Shown piece after piece: positions 28,242 through 36,547 of a stretch of 48,663 nucleotides of DNA. The translations under genes were made by a program, and so were the position numbers. Source of the stretch: Comamonadaceae bacterium (lineage in GTDB: Bacteria > Pseudomonadota > Gammaproteobacteria > Burkholderiales > Burkholderiaceae_C); assembly GCA_947378785.1 (NCBI GenBank), contig CANCLK010000018.1, forward strand, positions 1 through 48,663, read 5' to 3'. Each line of letters opens with the position of its first letter. Position 1 is the first letter of the stretch. Under the pieces are notes generated by a model that did not search any database, was not told the DNA's origin, and saw only the letters and a list, made by a program, of their open reading frames with translations.

Positions 28242-29219
28242 ATGGCGTCTGACCAACTTTCCCCGTTGCTGGCGGACTTGCATTTGTTGACGGTGCTGGC
28301 CGCCACGCGCAGCTTCACCGAGGCCGCGCGTCGCCTTGGCGTGTCCAAAGCCTCGGCCAGCATGCGCATCAGCGAGCTCGAGCGTGCGGCCGGTGTGTTG
28401 CTGGTGCGGCGCACCACCCGCTCCGTCGGCCTGACCGAGGCTGGCCAGCAGTTGGTGAATGACATGCTGCCGGCGTTTGGTCGCATCAGTGAAAGTTACA
28501 CCGCCGTCAAAGACTTGGTCGGCAAGCCTCGTGGGCTGGTGCGGGTCACTGCGCCGGTGGCGCTGGGACGGCAACATCTGGCGCCATGCGTGGCGGCATT
28601 TCTGAAGGACTTTCCCGAGATTCAGATCGAGTTGGAGCTGACAGACCGGTTTGTGAACCTCGGCAATGAAGGCTTTGATCTGGCGATTCGCCACACCAAC
28701 ACACCGCCTGAAACGCATGTTGCCTGGGTACTGTGCGAAACCCGCTCGGTGTTGATGGCCAGTCCGGCCTATCTGGCGGCGCGGGGCGTGCCGACGCATC
28801 CGTCAGAGCTCAGCGCGCATGACTGTTTGTTGTATCTGGGCGGCGGGCATTCGGCTAATTGGACTTTTGCAAAAACTGCCAGCGCTGCCCCGCCAGCCGA
28901 TGAGCGGGTTGGCGTCAACATCCGTGGCTCGCTCAAGGCCAACAACAGCGAGGTCTTGCGCGATGCGCTCTTGGCCGGTCTGGGCATTGGCCTGCTGCCC
29001 GATTTCAGTTTGCCACCAGCCAACGGCAACGGCGAATCGCTGCTTTTGCGGGTGCTGCCCGACTGGCAAGTGCAAGGCTTTTTTGGCGATCGAATTTACG
29101 CCCTTCGGCCCTGGTCTGCTCAGGTGCCGAAGGCAGTGCAGTGTCTGGTTGAATACCTGCGCGCGTATTTCGCGCTAGGCTTCAACCCAAGCGTCAATCT
29201 CGCCGCCATCAAGGGATAA
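28242..29219 (+). CDS. LysR-family transcriptional regulator
   Basis: This 325-residue regulator has an N-terminal winged helix-turn-helix (LLTVLAATRSFTEAARRLGV, then SKASASMRISELERAAGVLL). A linker helix and a type 2 periplasmic-binding effector domain follow (LVRVTAPVALGRQHLAPCVA and FPEIQIELELTDRFVNLG). The pattern is that of the large LysR subgroup related to CrgA/DsdC-like regulators. It is divergent from mmsA and probably controls it and itself through the inverted repeat at 28194-28215. The Nudix gene follows after 8 bp and may be in the same transcript. Confidence 0.92.
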   Translation: MASDQLSPLLADLHLLTVLAATRSFTEAARRLGVSKASASMRISELERAAGVLLVRRTTRSVGLTEAGQQLVNDMLPAFGRISESYTAVKDLVGKPRGLVRVTAPVALGRQHLAPCVAAFLKDFPEIQIELELTDRFVNLGNEGFDLAIRHTNTPPETHVAWVLCETRSVLMASPAYLAARGVPTHPSELSAHDCLLYLGGGHSANWTFAKTASAAPPADERVGVNIRGSLKANNSEVLRDALLAGLGIGLLPDFSLPPANGNGESLLLRVLPDWQVQGFFGDRIYALRPWSAQVPKAVQCLVEYLRAYFALGFNPSVNLAAIKG

Positions 29220-29227
29220 TTCCGGCC

Positions 29228-29749
29228 ATGAACACACGATGGAAACCCAGCGTCACGGTCGCGGCCGTGATTGCCCGCAACAATGCTGGCGTGACAGAGT
29301 TTTTACTGGTCGAAGAACACACGCAAGACGGCTTGCGCCTGAACAACCCGGCGGGACACTTAGACCCCGGCGAAAGCCCGCTGGAGGGATGCGCTCGTGA
29401 AACGCTTGAAGAGACAGCATTTCACTTTCAGCCGACCGCGTTGGTGGGTGTTTACTTGTCGCGTTTTGAAAAACCCATACCCGGTCAGACGCAGGCCGAA
29501 GACATCACCTACCTGCGCTTTGCCTATTGCGGAGAGTTGGGTGAATTCGTTGCCGGGCAGGCCCTTGACGATGGCATTGTGCGCACGCTGTGGCTCAGCG
29601 CCGACGCGATTCGCGCCTGCCCCGAGCGCCATCGCAGCCCGCTGCTGATCAAGTGCATGGACGACTATTTGGCCGGCCATCGTCATCCGGTGAATGTCGT
29701 CACCACCGACGCCAGTGTTTATCAAATCGGCAAGGCCTCGCCGGTCTGA
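29228..29749 (+). CDS. Nudix hydrolase (NudJ-like)
   Basis: The 173-residue protein has a complete Nudix box, GHLDPGESPLEGCARETLEE then TAF (residues 43-65), with REXXEE metal ligands. The start KPSVTVAAVIARNN and the early length and spacing resemble NudJ, a thiamine-pyrophosphate and nucleoside-diphosphate pyrophosphatase. It starts 8 bp after the LysR stop and ends 7 bp before the convergent second LysR gene. Family assignment is firm, substrate uncertain. Confidence 0.9.
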   Translation: MNTRWKPSVTVAAVIARNNAGVTEFLLVEEHTQDGLRLNNPAGHLDPGESPLEGCARETLEETAFHFQPTALVGVYLSRFEKPIPGQTQAEDITYLRFAYCGELGEFVAGQALDDGIVRTLWLSADAIRACPERHRSPLLIKCMDDYLAGHRHPVNVVTTDASVYQIGKASPV

Positions 29750-29755
29750 ATCCGC

Positions 29756-30658
29756 TCAGGCGCGGGCCGTCAGCACCGAGCGCAAATGCGCATGAAACAT
29801 CTTGGCCGGTGCGCGCAAGGCGGCGCCGTGGCGCGTGGTCAGCCCGAGCACGCGTGACACGGCCGGCGCTTGCAAGGGGATGCCAATCATCGACGGGTGC
29901 GACTCAGGCAGCGCCAATCGCGGTACCGCCGCCACCCCCAGCCCGGCCTCGACCATGCCGAGCAGCGTCGCCATGTGGCTGACTTCAAAGCGGTAGACGG
30001 GATCAATGCCTGCTTTGGCCATGGCGTCGTCCAGCAACTGGCGGTTGCCGCTGGAGCGCGCAGCCGTCATCAAGCGCTCGTTGGCAAGCGCGGACCAGGC
30101 GACCAACGGTTGCTTGGCCAGCGGATGGTCGCGTCGCACGGCCAGCACAAACGGGTCGGTATGGATCGGCTCAAAGTCCACACCCGGCACCTGACTGCCT
30201 AAAAAACTGATGCCGAAATCGGACTCGCCTGACATCACGCTGGCCAGCACTTGGGTCGCGCCTTCGTCGACCACACGCACCCGGATCAAGGGATAGTGTT
30301 CGGTGAACGAGCCCAACACCGAGGGCAAAAAATGAATGGCTGCCGACGGCACGCAGGCCACTGTCACCCGTCCGCTGCCACTGGCGGCAATGTCCGAGAT
30401 GCCGAGGATGGCGAACTCCAGGTCGTCCAGCGCGGCTTGGGCGCGTTCCAAAAAGACCCGGCCCATGGCGGTCAATTCAACCGAACGCGTGGTCCGGTTG
30501 AACAGCCGCGCGCCCAGAATCGTCTCTAACTTGTCGATGCGCCGGCTCAGCGCGGGGGCCGACAAATGGATGTGGTCGGCTGCCGCTCGAAAACTCCCGC
30601 GGTCGGCGACGGCGACAAAAGCTTGCAATTGCTGTAAATCGAAATTGATGCGTGGCAT
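29756..30658 (-). CDS. LysR-family transcriptional regulator
   Basis: This 300-residue protein has the LysR helix-turn-helix (LQAFVAVADRGSFRAAADHI, HLSAPALSRRIDKLETILGA) and an effector domain (GRVTVACVPSAAIHFLPSVL and PLIRVRVVDEGATQVLASVM). It is divergent from a Bug/lyase operon with 86 bp between the starts and is the likely regulator of that operon. I saw no strong dyad in the gap. Inducer unknown, possibly the acid bound by the neighbouring Bug protein. Confidence 0.92.
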   Translation of the reverse strand: MPRINFDLQQLQAFVAVADRGSFRAAADHIHLSAPALSRRIDKLETILGARLFNRTTRSVELTAMGRVFLERAQAALDDLEFAILGISDIAASGSGRVTVACVPSAAIHFLPSVLGSFTEHYPLIRVRVVDEGATQVLASVMSGESDFGISFLGSQVPGVDFEPIHTDPFVLAVRRDHPLAKQPLVAWSALANERLMTAARSSGNRQLLDDAMAKAGIDPVYRFEVSHMATLLGMVEAGLGVAAVPRLALPESHPSMIGIPLQAPAVSRVLGLTTRHGAALRAPAKMFHAHLRSVLTARA

Positions 30659-30744
30659 ACAGTAATGCTATCAAAAATTGCACTTCACCGAATGGTTCGC
30701 CCGTCGCATCATCGCGTCCATCACCAGATTCATCGGAGAATTGC

Positions 30745-31716
30745 ATGCGAGCCAGAACGACTTTATTCACGGCAATGTTGATGGCCAGCCTGACCTTGGC
30801 CGGTTCGGCGCTGGCGCAAACTTGGCCCGATAAAACCATCACCATCGTCGTGCCAACGGCTCCGGGCGGCGCCAACGACGCGATGGCCCGCATCATCGCG
30901 CAGGGTCTGAGCGCGCGATTGGGCAAATCGGTGGTGGTCGACAACAAGGCCGGTGCCAACGGCGCGATCGCGGCAGAATTCGTCGCCCGTGCCGTGCCCG
31001 ATGGTTACACCATCATGTTTGGCTACATCGCCACCCACGGCATCAACCCGGCGCTGCAAAAACTTCGTTATGACCCGGTAGCCGACTTCGAGCCGATCGG
31101 CATGGTGGCAGCGTCGCCCACGGTGCTTGTGGCGCACAACGCCGTGCCGGTCAAAAACGCCAAAGAACTGGTGCAGCTGATCAAGTCCAAGCCCGATACC
31201 TTCAGCTACGCCACCGCTGGCAACGGCACGGCGCCACACATCGCCGGCGAACTTTTCAAGCTGTCGGCGGGCCTGGACGTGGTCAGCGTGCCCTACAAAG
31301 GGTCGGCACCCGCCGTGGTCGACACCATTGCCGGCAGCACGCAGTACATGTTTCCCAGCCTGTTCACGGCCTACCCGCAGATCAAAGGTGGCAAGCTAAA
31401 AGCCTTGGGTATCGCCGGTGAAAAGCGCTCGTCGGTGTTGCCAGACGTGCCCACGCTCACCGAGCAAGGTATTGCGAATGTCAACATGTCGCAGTGGTAC
31501 GCCATGTTTGCACCCGCCAAAACACCGAAGGCGGTGATCGATCGATTGAACCGCGAGATGAACGCCGTGCTGGCTGACAAAATAGCCGCGAAAAGAATTG
31601 AAGACCAAGGCGCCGAGGTTGAAACCGGCACGCCTGAGCAGCTTAAAACGTTGGTGCAAAAAGAGGTGACGCATTGGAAAAATGTGGTCACCGCCGCAAA
31701 AATCAGAGTCGATTAA
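30745..31716 (+). CDS. Bug-family tripartite tricarboxylate transporter substrate-binding protein
   Basis: The 323-residue protein starts at ATG 30745 with GGAGAATTGC before it and a Sec signal peptide ending SALAQ. Bug-family hallmarks follow: WPDKTITIVVPTAPGGANDA, DNKAGANGAIAAEFVARA, PDGYTIMFGYIATHGINP and IAGELFKLSAGLDVVSVPYKG. Bug proteins bind carboxylic acids or amides in the periplasm. No TctA/TctB membrane partners are present, as is common for the many orphan Bug genes in Burkholderiales. It is followed by a lyase gene after 39 bp, suggesting one catabolic operon. Confidence 0.95.
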   Translation: MRARTTLFTAMLMASLTLAGSALAQTWPDKTITIVVPTAPGGANDAMARIIAQGLSARLGKSVVVDNKAGANGAIAAEFVARAVPDGYTIMFGYIATHGINPALQKLRYDPVADFEPIGMVAASPTVLVAHNAVPVKNAKELVQLIKSKPDTFSYATAGNGTAPHIAGELFKLSAGLDVVSVPYKGSAPAVVDTIAGSTQYMFPSLFTAYPQIKGGKLKALGIAGEKRSSVLPDVPTLTEQGIANVNMSQWYAMFAPAKTPKAVIDRLNREMNAVLADKIAAKRIEDQGAEVETGTPEQLKTLVQKEVTHWKNVVTAAKIRVD

Positions 31717-31755
31717 ATTCACGTCATTCACTTTCAAAACTCCAAAGAAGAAGCC

Positions 31756-33105
31756 ATGCCCTCCTCCATCATTGATTCCAAAATTTTCGGCGACATGTTC
31801 AGCGACGCCGCCATGCGCCACGTCTGGAGCGACGAAAACCGCACCGCCAAATACCTCGATATCGAACGCGCACTGGCCAAGGTGCAGGGCGAACTCGGCA
31901 TCATCCCGAAAGAAGCGGCTGCCGAAATCGTCAAGAACTGCGAGCCCAGCCAGATCGACTGGGCCAAGCTGAAGGCCAAGACTGAGCAAATCGGCTACCC
32001 GATCATTGCCGTGGTGAACCAGATCAACGCCCACTGCAAAGACAAACTCGGCGAATACTGCCACTGGGGCGCCACCACGCAAGACATCACCGACACGGCG
32101 GCCGTGCTGCAAATTCGCGAAGGCTTGGCCTTGGTTGAAGCCGACCTGAAAGACATTTCAGACTCGCTCGCCAAGCTGGCCCTGACGCACCGCAACACGC
32201 CGATCATCGGGCGCAGCAATTTGCAGCAAGCCACGCCCATCACCTTTGGCTACAAGATGGCCAGCATCTTGGCGGGCATTGAGCGTCACCGCGAGCGTCT
32301 GGAGCAACTCAAGCCGCGCGTGCTGGTCGGTGAATTTGGCGGTGCTTCGGGCACCTTGTCGTCGCTGGAAACCGGCGCGATGGAAACCCAAGCCGGCCTG
32401 ATGAAAGAGCTCGGCCTCGGTCAGCCGTTGATCTCGTGGCACACCGTGCGCGACAACTTTGCTGAAGTCGGCGCCTTTCTGGGCATCGTTGGCGGCTCGC
32501 TCGGCAAGATCGCCATGGACGTCAAGTTGCTGATGCAAACCGAAGTGGCCGAGGTCTTTGAGCCCTTTGCGCCCGGCCGTGGTTCGTCTTCGACCATGCC
32601 GCAAAAACGCAACCCAATTTCTTGCCTGTACATCCACGCCAACATCTCCGTGGTGCGCCAACTGGCGGCGTCGCTGATGGACGCGATGGTGGCTGATCAC
32701 GAGCGTTCGACCGGTCCGTGGGAGATTGAATGGGTGGCGATGCCAGAAATTTTCTGCCTGATGTCGGGCGCTCTGAAACAGACCAAGTTCATTTTGGCTG
32801 GGCTGGAAGTGGACGCCGAGCAGATGCGCCGCAACATCGACATGACGCATGGTCTGGTGATGTCCGAGGCCGTGATGATGGGACTCGGCCCCTATATTGG
32901 CCGCGAATACGCGCACGATCTGGTCTATGACATCTGCCGCGATGCCTTGAAGAAAAAGCGCCCGCTGATCGATCTGTTGGCCGAGCATCCAGAGATCAAC
33001 AAGCATGTCACGCGTGAACAACTGGCTGGCTTTTGCGACCCGATGAACAACCTCGGGCAGGCCGGCGTGATGGTCGACCGCGTGCTGGCGGCGCGCCGAC
33101 CTTGA
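31756..33105 (+). CDS. Fumarase/aspartase-superfamily lyase (adenylosuccinate lyase/PcaB-like)
   Basis: The 449-residue protein has three conserved superfamily regions: HWGATTQDITDTA (about 103-115), a GRSNLQQATPITFGYK segment at 152-167 and the signature GRGSSSTMPQKRNP (about 274-287), which carries the catalytic Ser-loop. By eye it falls with adenylosuccinate lyase and 3-carboxy-cis,cis-muconate cycloisomerase-type proteins that are annotated as adenylosuccinate lyase family. The pairing with a Bug binding protein and a LysR regulator suggests a catabolic enzyme that eliminates or cyclises a dicarboxylate, rather than purine biosynthesis. Exact reaction unknown. Confidence 0.85.
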   Translation: MPSSIIDSKIFGDMFSDAAMRHVWSDENRTAKYLDIERALAKVQGELGIIPKEAAAEIVKNCEPSQIDWAKLKAKTEQIGYPIIAVVNQINAHCKDKLGEYCHWGATTQDITDTAAVLQIREGLALVEADLKDISDSLAKLALTHRNTPIIGRSNLQQATPITFGYKMASILAGIERHRERLEQLKPRVLVGEFGGASGTLSSLETGAMETQAGLMKELGLGQPLISWHTVRDNFAEVGAFLGIVGGSLGKIAMDVKLLMQTEVAEVFEPFAPGRGSSSTMPQKRNPISCLYIHANISVVRQLAASLMDAMVADHERSTGPWEIEWVAMPEIFCLMSGALKQTKFILAGLEVDAEQMRRNIDMTHGLVMSEAVMMGLGPYIGREYAHDLVYDICRDALKKKRPLIDLLAEHPEINKHVTREQLAGFCDPMNNLGQAGVMVDRVLAARRP

Positions 33106-33108
33106 AGG

Positions 33109-33148
33109 CCCTGACCCCTCGCTCAAGCAGATGAGCGAAGGGTCAGGG
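33109..33148. terminator. Long hairpin between two convergent clusters
   Basis: Arms at 33109-33125 and 33132-33148 pair over 17 positions with one mismatch around a 6-nt loop (AGCAGA). It begins 4 bp after the lyase stop. There is no clear T run on the plus strand, so it may be a weak or Rho-assisted terminator or an RNA-stability element. It separates two facing operons. Confidence 0.6.
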
Positions 33149-33191
33149 ACTTGAGCGTGGGTGATGCTGCCGGAGGTAAAAGGCCGCTGCG

Positions 33192-34166
33192 TTATTCGGC
33201 CTTGATGTTGGCCTTCTTGATGAGTCCGCCCCACTTTTCGCGGCTGCTGTTCACCATGGCTTCGAAATCGCGCGCGGTACCGGGAATCGGCAACATGCCT
33301 TGGTCAAGAACCTGCTTGCGGAAAGCCGGATCTTCCATGATCGACTGTACCGTCGCGCTGAGTTTGCGCGAGATCTCTGGCGGGAGACCCGGCGGTGCGA
33401 CGAGACCGCCCCAAGATGCAGCTTCGAACCCGGCAACGCTCTGTTCTGCAACGGTCTTGACATCGGGCATATCGGGCAAGCGCTTGAGCTCTGCAACACC
33501 CAGACCGACAGCCTTGCCAACTTTGACGAATCCCAGAATAGAAGGGCCTGATCCGAACGTGAAGGTCACCTCGCCACTGATCAACGCTAAGCCCGCCGGG
33601 CCGTTGCCCTTGTAGGGCACGTGCACCATTTTCGTATTGCTCAAGTCGGCCAGCAGCGCGCCCGCAAGGTGAGAGGCGTTGCCGATGCCGGCCGAGCTGT
33701 AGGTGACGCGGTCCGGCTCTGCGCGGGCTTTCGCAATCAGCTCGTCGATGGACTTGATGCCCGATTGTGGCGACACCGCAAGGAACAGCGGAAACTTCAC
33801 CATCGGGCCGATAAAGGTGAAGTCTTTTGCCGGGTCGTAAGGCACGCTGAAAAGTGCCGGGTTCACGTCGAGCGGTCCCGAAGACACGGTGGCGATCGTG
33901 TAGCCATCGGGTCGGGCTTGCCTGAGCAGGTTCATGGCGATGGTGCCGTTGGCACCGGCCTTATTTTCAACGTAGACAGTGGTCTTGAGTCGCTCCTGTA
34001 ACTGCCTAGCGATCAATCGGCCGATGACATCGTTGCCGCCGCCGGGGGCGAACGGAATAATGAGCTTGATGGACTCCGAAGGCCAGGGTGCTTGAGCCAG
34101 CGCCAGCGGGGCAAGGGTTGCAAGGGCACACGCCGTTGCAAATTGCAGCAAGTGTTTTCTGTTCAT
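33192..34166 (-). CDS. Bug-family tripartite tricarboxylate transporter substrate-binding protein
   Basis: From ATG 34166, behind a clean AGGAG, the protein has 324 residues. It begins with a signal peptide (MNRKHLLQFATACALATLAP, then LALAQ). It then shows WPSESIKLIIPFAPGGGNDV, ENKAGANGTIAMNLLRQARP, DGYTIATVSSGPLDVNP and HLAGALLADLSNTKMVHVPYKG, all Bug-family blocks. The in-frame upstream extension to 34202 lacks a ribosome site. It lies downstream of a cupin gene on the same strand with 54 bp between, so they are probably co-transcribed. The ligand is unknown. Confidence 0.94.
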   Translation of the reverse strand: MNRKHLLQFATACALATLAPLALAQAPWPSESIKLIIPFAPGGGNDVIGRLIARQLQERLKTTVYVENKAGANGTIAMNLLRQARPDGYTIATVSSGPLDVNPALFSVPYDPAKDFTFIGPMVKFPLFLAVSPQSGIKSIDELIAKARAEPDRVTYSSAGIGNASHLAGALLADLSNTKMVHVPYKGNGPAGLALISGEVTFTFGSGPSILGFVKVGKAVGLGVAELKRLPDMPDVKTVAEQSVAGFEAASWGGLVAPPGLPPEISRKLSATVQSIMEDPAFRKQVLDQGMLPIPGTARDFEAMVNSSREKWGGLIKKANIKAE

Positions 34167-34220
34167 AATAATTTTTGTCTCCTGTTTTTTTGTCCACCTC
34201 ACCTGCGCCGCCGCTGTTTC

Positions 34221-34712
34221 TTACATGTACTCCACTCTGGGTTCGTTGCCCGGCTGAATCGACATCAGCAGGCCGACGTCCTTGCCTTCTTCGGCCTTGG
34301 AACAGATGAATCGGCGCGGGACGAAGGGTGGAACCGAGCACACGTCAAAGGGATTCAGCTCGACCGAGTGCTGTTCGTCCAGCCCCCAGATCACACGCCA
34401 CGAGCCCTTGAGCGCAACGAAGGATTCGTTGGTATTGTGGTTGTGAAGTTTCGGTCCGTTGCCCACCCGGGCTTCGATGTACGACATCTGGAAGCCTTCC
34501 TTGATCGGAATGGCTGACATCGGCTCATTGCCGCCGTCAACGATCAGACCGGTGCCGATCACCAAGAAATTTTTGCGCTCGTGGCCTGGCAACTGACTGT
34601 CCGGATAGCGGTCTGGCGGATATTTCAGTTGGCCGTAGCGCGCCACACGCTTTTGCATTTGCTCCGGTGTGTAGTCGAGGATTTCCATTTCGTAGCCGGC
34701 GATATTGCTCAT
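34221..34712 (-). CDS. Cupin-domain protein
   Basis: From ATG 34712, behind AAGGAAG, this is a 163-residue single-cupin protein. The cupin motif is recognisable in GNGPKLHNHNTNESFVALKG (His/His/Glu metal ligands) and the second motif in ELNPFDVCSVPPFVPRRFIC. The N-terminal part (DYTPEQMQKRVARYGQLKYP) is not recognised. Small cupins of this kind include dioxygenases, isomerases and ligand-binding regulators. The frame is open to 34982, but that extension crosses the divergent neighbour's promoter. It sits with a Bug gene and divergent from a hydrolase, so a ring-cleavage or enol/keto-acid role is plausible but not shown. Confidence 0.85.
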   Translation of the reverse strand: MSNIAGYEMEILDYTPEQMQKRVARYGQLKYPPDRYPDSQLPGHERKNFLVIGTGLIVDGGNEPMSAIPIKEGFQMSYIEARVGNGPKLHNHNTNESFVALKGSWRVIWGLDEQHSVELNPFDVCSVPPFVPRRFICSKAEEGKDVGLLMSIQPGNEPRVEYM

Positions 34713-34750
34713 ATGCTTCCTTGCTCTTAGTTGATCGTTACGATAAAAGT

Positions 34751-34762
34751 ACTTTGCAAAGT
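34751..34762. promoter_or_regulatory. 12-bp palindrome in the cupin/hydrolase divergent promoter
   Basis: ACTTTGCAAAGT is perfectly self-complementary. It lies 39 bp before the cupin start and 98 bp before the hydrolase start. A perfect dyad in a divergent promoter suggests an operator for a dimeric regulator. Confidence 0.5.
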
Positions 34763-34800
34763 GTAGAAAGCGCAGTGCCCGTTGACCATGGTTCGCGGTA

Positions 34801-34812
34801 CATGTGCACATG
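34801..34812. promoter_or_regulatory. Second 12-bp palindrome in the same divergent promoter
   Basis: CATGTGCACATG is perfectly self-complementary and lies 48 bp before the hydrolase start, centred 50 bp from the first palindrome (about five helical turns). Its sequence differs from the first palindrome, so a single regulator for both is not obvious. Confidence 0.4.
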
Positions 34813-34859
34813 GGGTTGTAGCCATGGTGCTGCGCAGTCGGTGTCAGTACAGTCGCGCT

Positions 34860-35579
34860 ATGAAACTTCATGAACTTGCAATCGACGTTGACGGCCGACA
34901 GGTGCCGGTCGCGGTCTGGACGCCTTTGGATGCCCCTGGTCCGCGACCGCTGGCTTTGGTCGGCCATGGCGGCAGTGGCCACAAGACGTCACAACTGGTG
35001 CTGGATATCGTGGGGCGCCTTGTCGCACAACACGGCTTTGTGGTGGCAGCCATCGATGGACCCGTGCACGGCAGCCGTCGGGCGGTGTTCGAACACGGCC
35101 CAAAGGTGCGCGACGAATTTCGTGAACTCTGGGCGCGCGGCGGCAGTGTTGACGCCATGGTGGCCGACTGGCGCGCCACGATCGATGCGCTGTGCGCCAT
35201 GCCCGAGGTGGACCCATCGGCCATCGGCTGGTACGGCATCTCGATGGGCACGGCCTACGGTTTGCCGCTCGTGGCTGCGGAGTCGCGCATCAAAGCCGCC
35301 GTGCTGGGCATGTGGGGCACTGACCGCGAGCCACGCGATCGGCTGGAGCGCGACGCCGCGCAGATACGTGTACCGGTGTTGTTTCAGCAGAAGGCCGATG
35401 ACGCTATCTTCAGCGACGCCGGGCAGCGCGACTTGTTCAGCCGGCTGGCCAGCATCGACCGTGAGCACATCATCTATGCCGGTGGCCACACTGACCCGGG
35501 CGGCGAGCAGCTAGACGACATCGTTGATTTTCTGGTCACCCGCCTGAAGGCGCGTCCTCTGCCTGCAAGTCCTCACTGA
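34860..35579 (+). CDS. Alpha/beta hydrolase (dienelactone hydrolase-like)
   Basis: The 239-residue protein starts at ATG 34860; the frame opens earlier at 34782 but the added residues look non-coding. Strand order and motifs are those of an alpha/beta hydrolase: oxyanion region VGHGGSGHKTS, nucleophile elbow GISMG with Ser128 (in WYGISMGTAYGLPL), acid residue in QQKADDAIFSDAG and catalytic His in YAGGHTDPGG. It probably hydrolyses an ester, lactone or C-C bond. Its 3' end overlaps the convergent LysR gene by 44 bp. The location beside a cupin and a Bug protein suggests a catabolic cluster. Confidence 0.88.
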   Translation: MKLHELAIDVDGRQVPVAVWTPLDAPGPRPLALVGHGGSGHKTSQLVLDIVGRLVAQHGFVVAAIDGPVHGSRRAVFEHGPKVRDEFRELWARGGSVDAMVADWRATIDALCAMPEVDPSAIGWYGISMGTAYGLPLVAAESRIKAAVLGMWGTDREPRDRLERDAAQIRVPVLFQQKADDAIFSDAGQRDLFSRLASIDREHIIYAGGHTDPGGEQLDDIVDFLVTRLKARPLPASPH

Positions 35580-36480
35580 CGGTCCGCAGCACCTGGCGCA
35601 GCCAACGATGCGAGGGGTTGCGGTGTGTGCGGTCGTGCCAGTACATCATGATCTGAACGTCAGGTAACGGCAACGGTGGCTCTAGCACTTGGAGTCCGAG
35701 CGGCGGCGCGAAATGGCGCGCGACGCGCTCCGGAATCGTCGCTAAGAAATCAGTGCGCGCGACAACGGAAGGCGATGACACCGCGGATGGAAGCCAGACG
35801 CCGACAGCACGGACCAGATCACGCTGGATCAACGCTTCATCCACCGAGGTCTCTATGGACGAGCCACCTCCGCGGCCAATCATGTGGCAGGCGTGCGGCC
35901 ACGCCAAGTATTGCGCTTGGGTGATTTTTTTCTGCACGTCGGGATGCGTACCGCTTGCGATCACGTTCAGTCGCTGGCGCAGCAAGGGCGAAGATCGCAG
36001 CCCCTCCGGTACCTTTCGGGTGGTGCTGAGCAACAGGTCTGCTTGGCCCTCTTCGAGCAACTGACGCATGCGCGAGAGGTCCGGTATGTGCACCCGTAAA
36101 GTAACGCCGGGTGCCAGTTCCCGTAGCCGCGCGGTCAGCGCGGACATCAACACAAAGGCCACCGATTCGCTGGCGGCGATTTCGAAGCGCACGGTGCTCT
36201 TCGGATCGAATGTTTCCGAGTCGGCGAGGGCGTAGTCAATGCGGTCGACTGCTTGCCGCAATGACTCCGCAATGTCGATCGCACGCCGCGTCGGCACCAT
36301 GCCCTTCTCGGTACGCACGAGCAACGGGTCACCAAAGAGAATCCGCAGCCGCCCGAGCGTGTTGCTCATCGCCGGCTGCGTGGTGCCCATGAGTTCTGCC
36401 GCGCGCGTCACGTGCGCTTCAGTCACAAGCGCGACAAGACAGCGCAGCAGATAAATGTCGAGATGCTTGTGTGAGTCCAT
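35536..36480 (-). CDS. LysR-family transcriptional regulator
   Basis: The 314-residue protein has an N-terminal HTH (LRCLVALVTEAHVTRAAELM, GTTQPAMSNTLGRLRILFGD) and an effector domain (STVRFEIAASESVAFVLMSA and PGVTLRVHIPDLSRMRQLLE). The N-terminal sequence resembles the NahR/NodD-type LysR subgroup in which GMTQPAMSxxLxRLR is frequent; those often activate aromatic-degradation genes. It overlaps the hydrolase gene by 44 bp and probably regulates the hydrolase/cupin/Bug cluster. The ATG at 36480 faces mnmA. Confidence 0.9.
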   Translation of the reverse strand: MDSHKHLDIYLLRCLVALVTEAHVTRAAELMGTTQPAMSNTLGRLRILFGDPLLVRTEKGMVPTRRAIDIAESLRQAVDRIDYALADSETFDPKSTVRFEIAASESVAFVLMSALTARLRELAPGVTLRVHIPDLSRMRQLLEEGQADLLLSTTRKVPEGLRSSPLLRQRLNVIASGTHPDVQKKITQAQYLAWPHACHMIGRGGGSSIETSVDEALIQRDLVRAVGVWLPSAVSSPSVVARTDFLATIPERVARHFAPPLGLQVLEPPLPLPDVQIMMYWHDRTHRNPSHRWLRQVLRTVSEDLQAEDAPSGG

Positions 36481-36547
36481 GCCGTAGTGTCCGGTTAAAC
36501 GTGAACAAATTCAACAGATTAGCGCATGGCGGGGATAATCGTCCTCC

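Noticed and set aside
30659-30744. Operator between the second LysR gene and the Bug gene
   Set aside because: No convincing dyad in the 86-bp gap by eye.
32158-33234. 358-codon minus-strand frame across the lyase gene
   Set aside because: Antisense shadow of the lyase and no recognisable motif.
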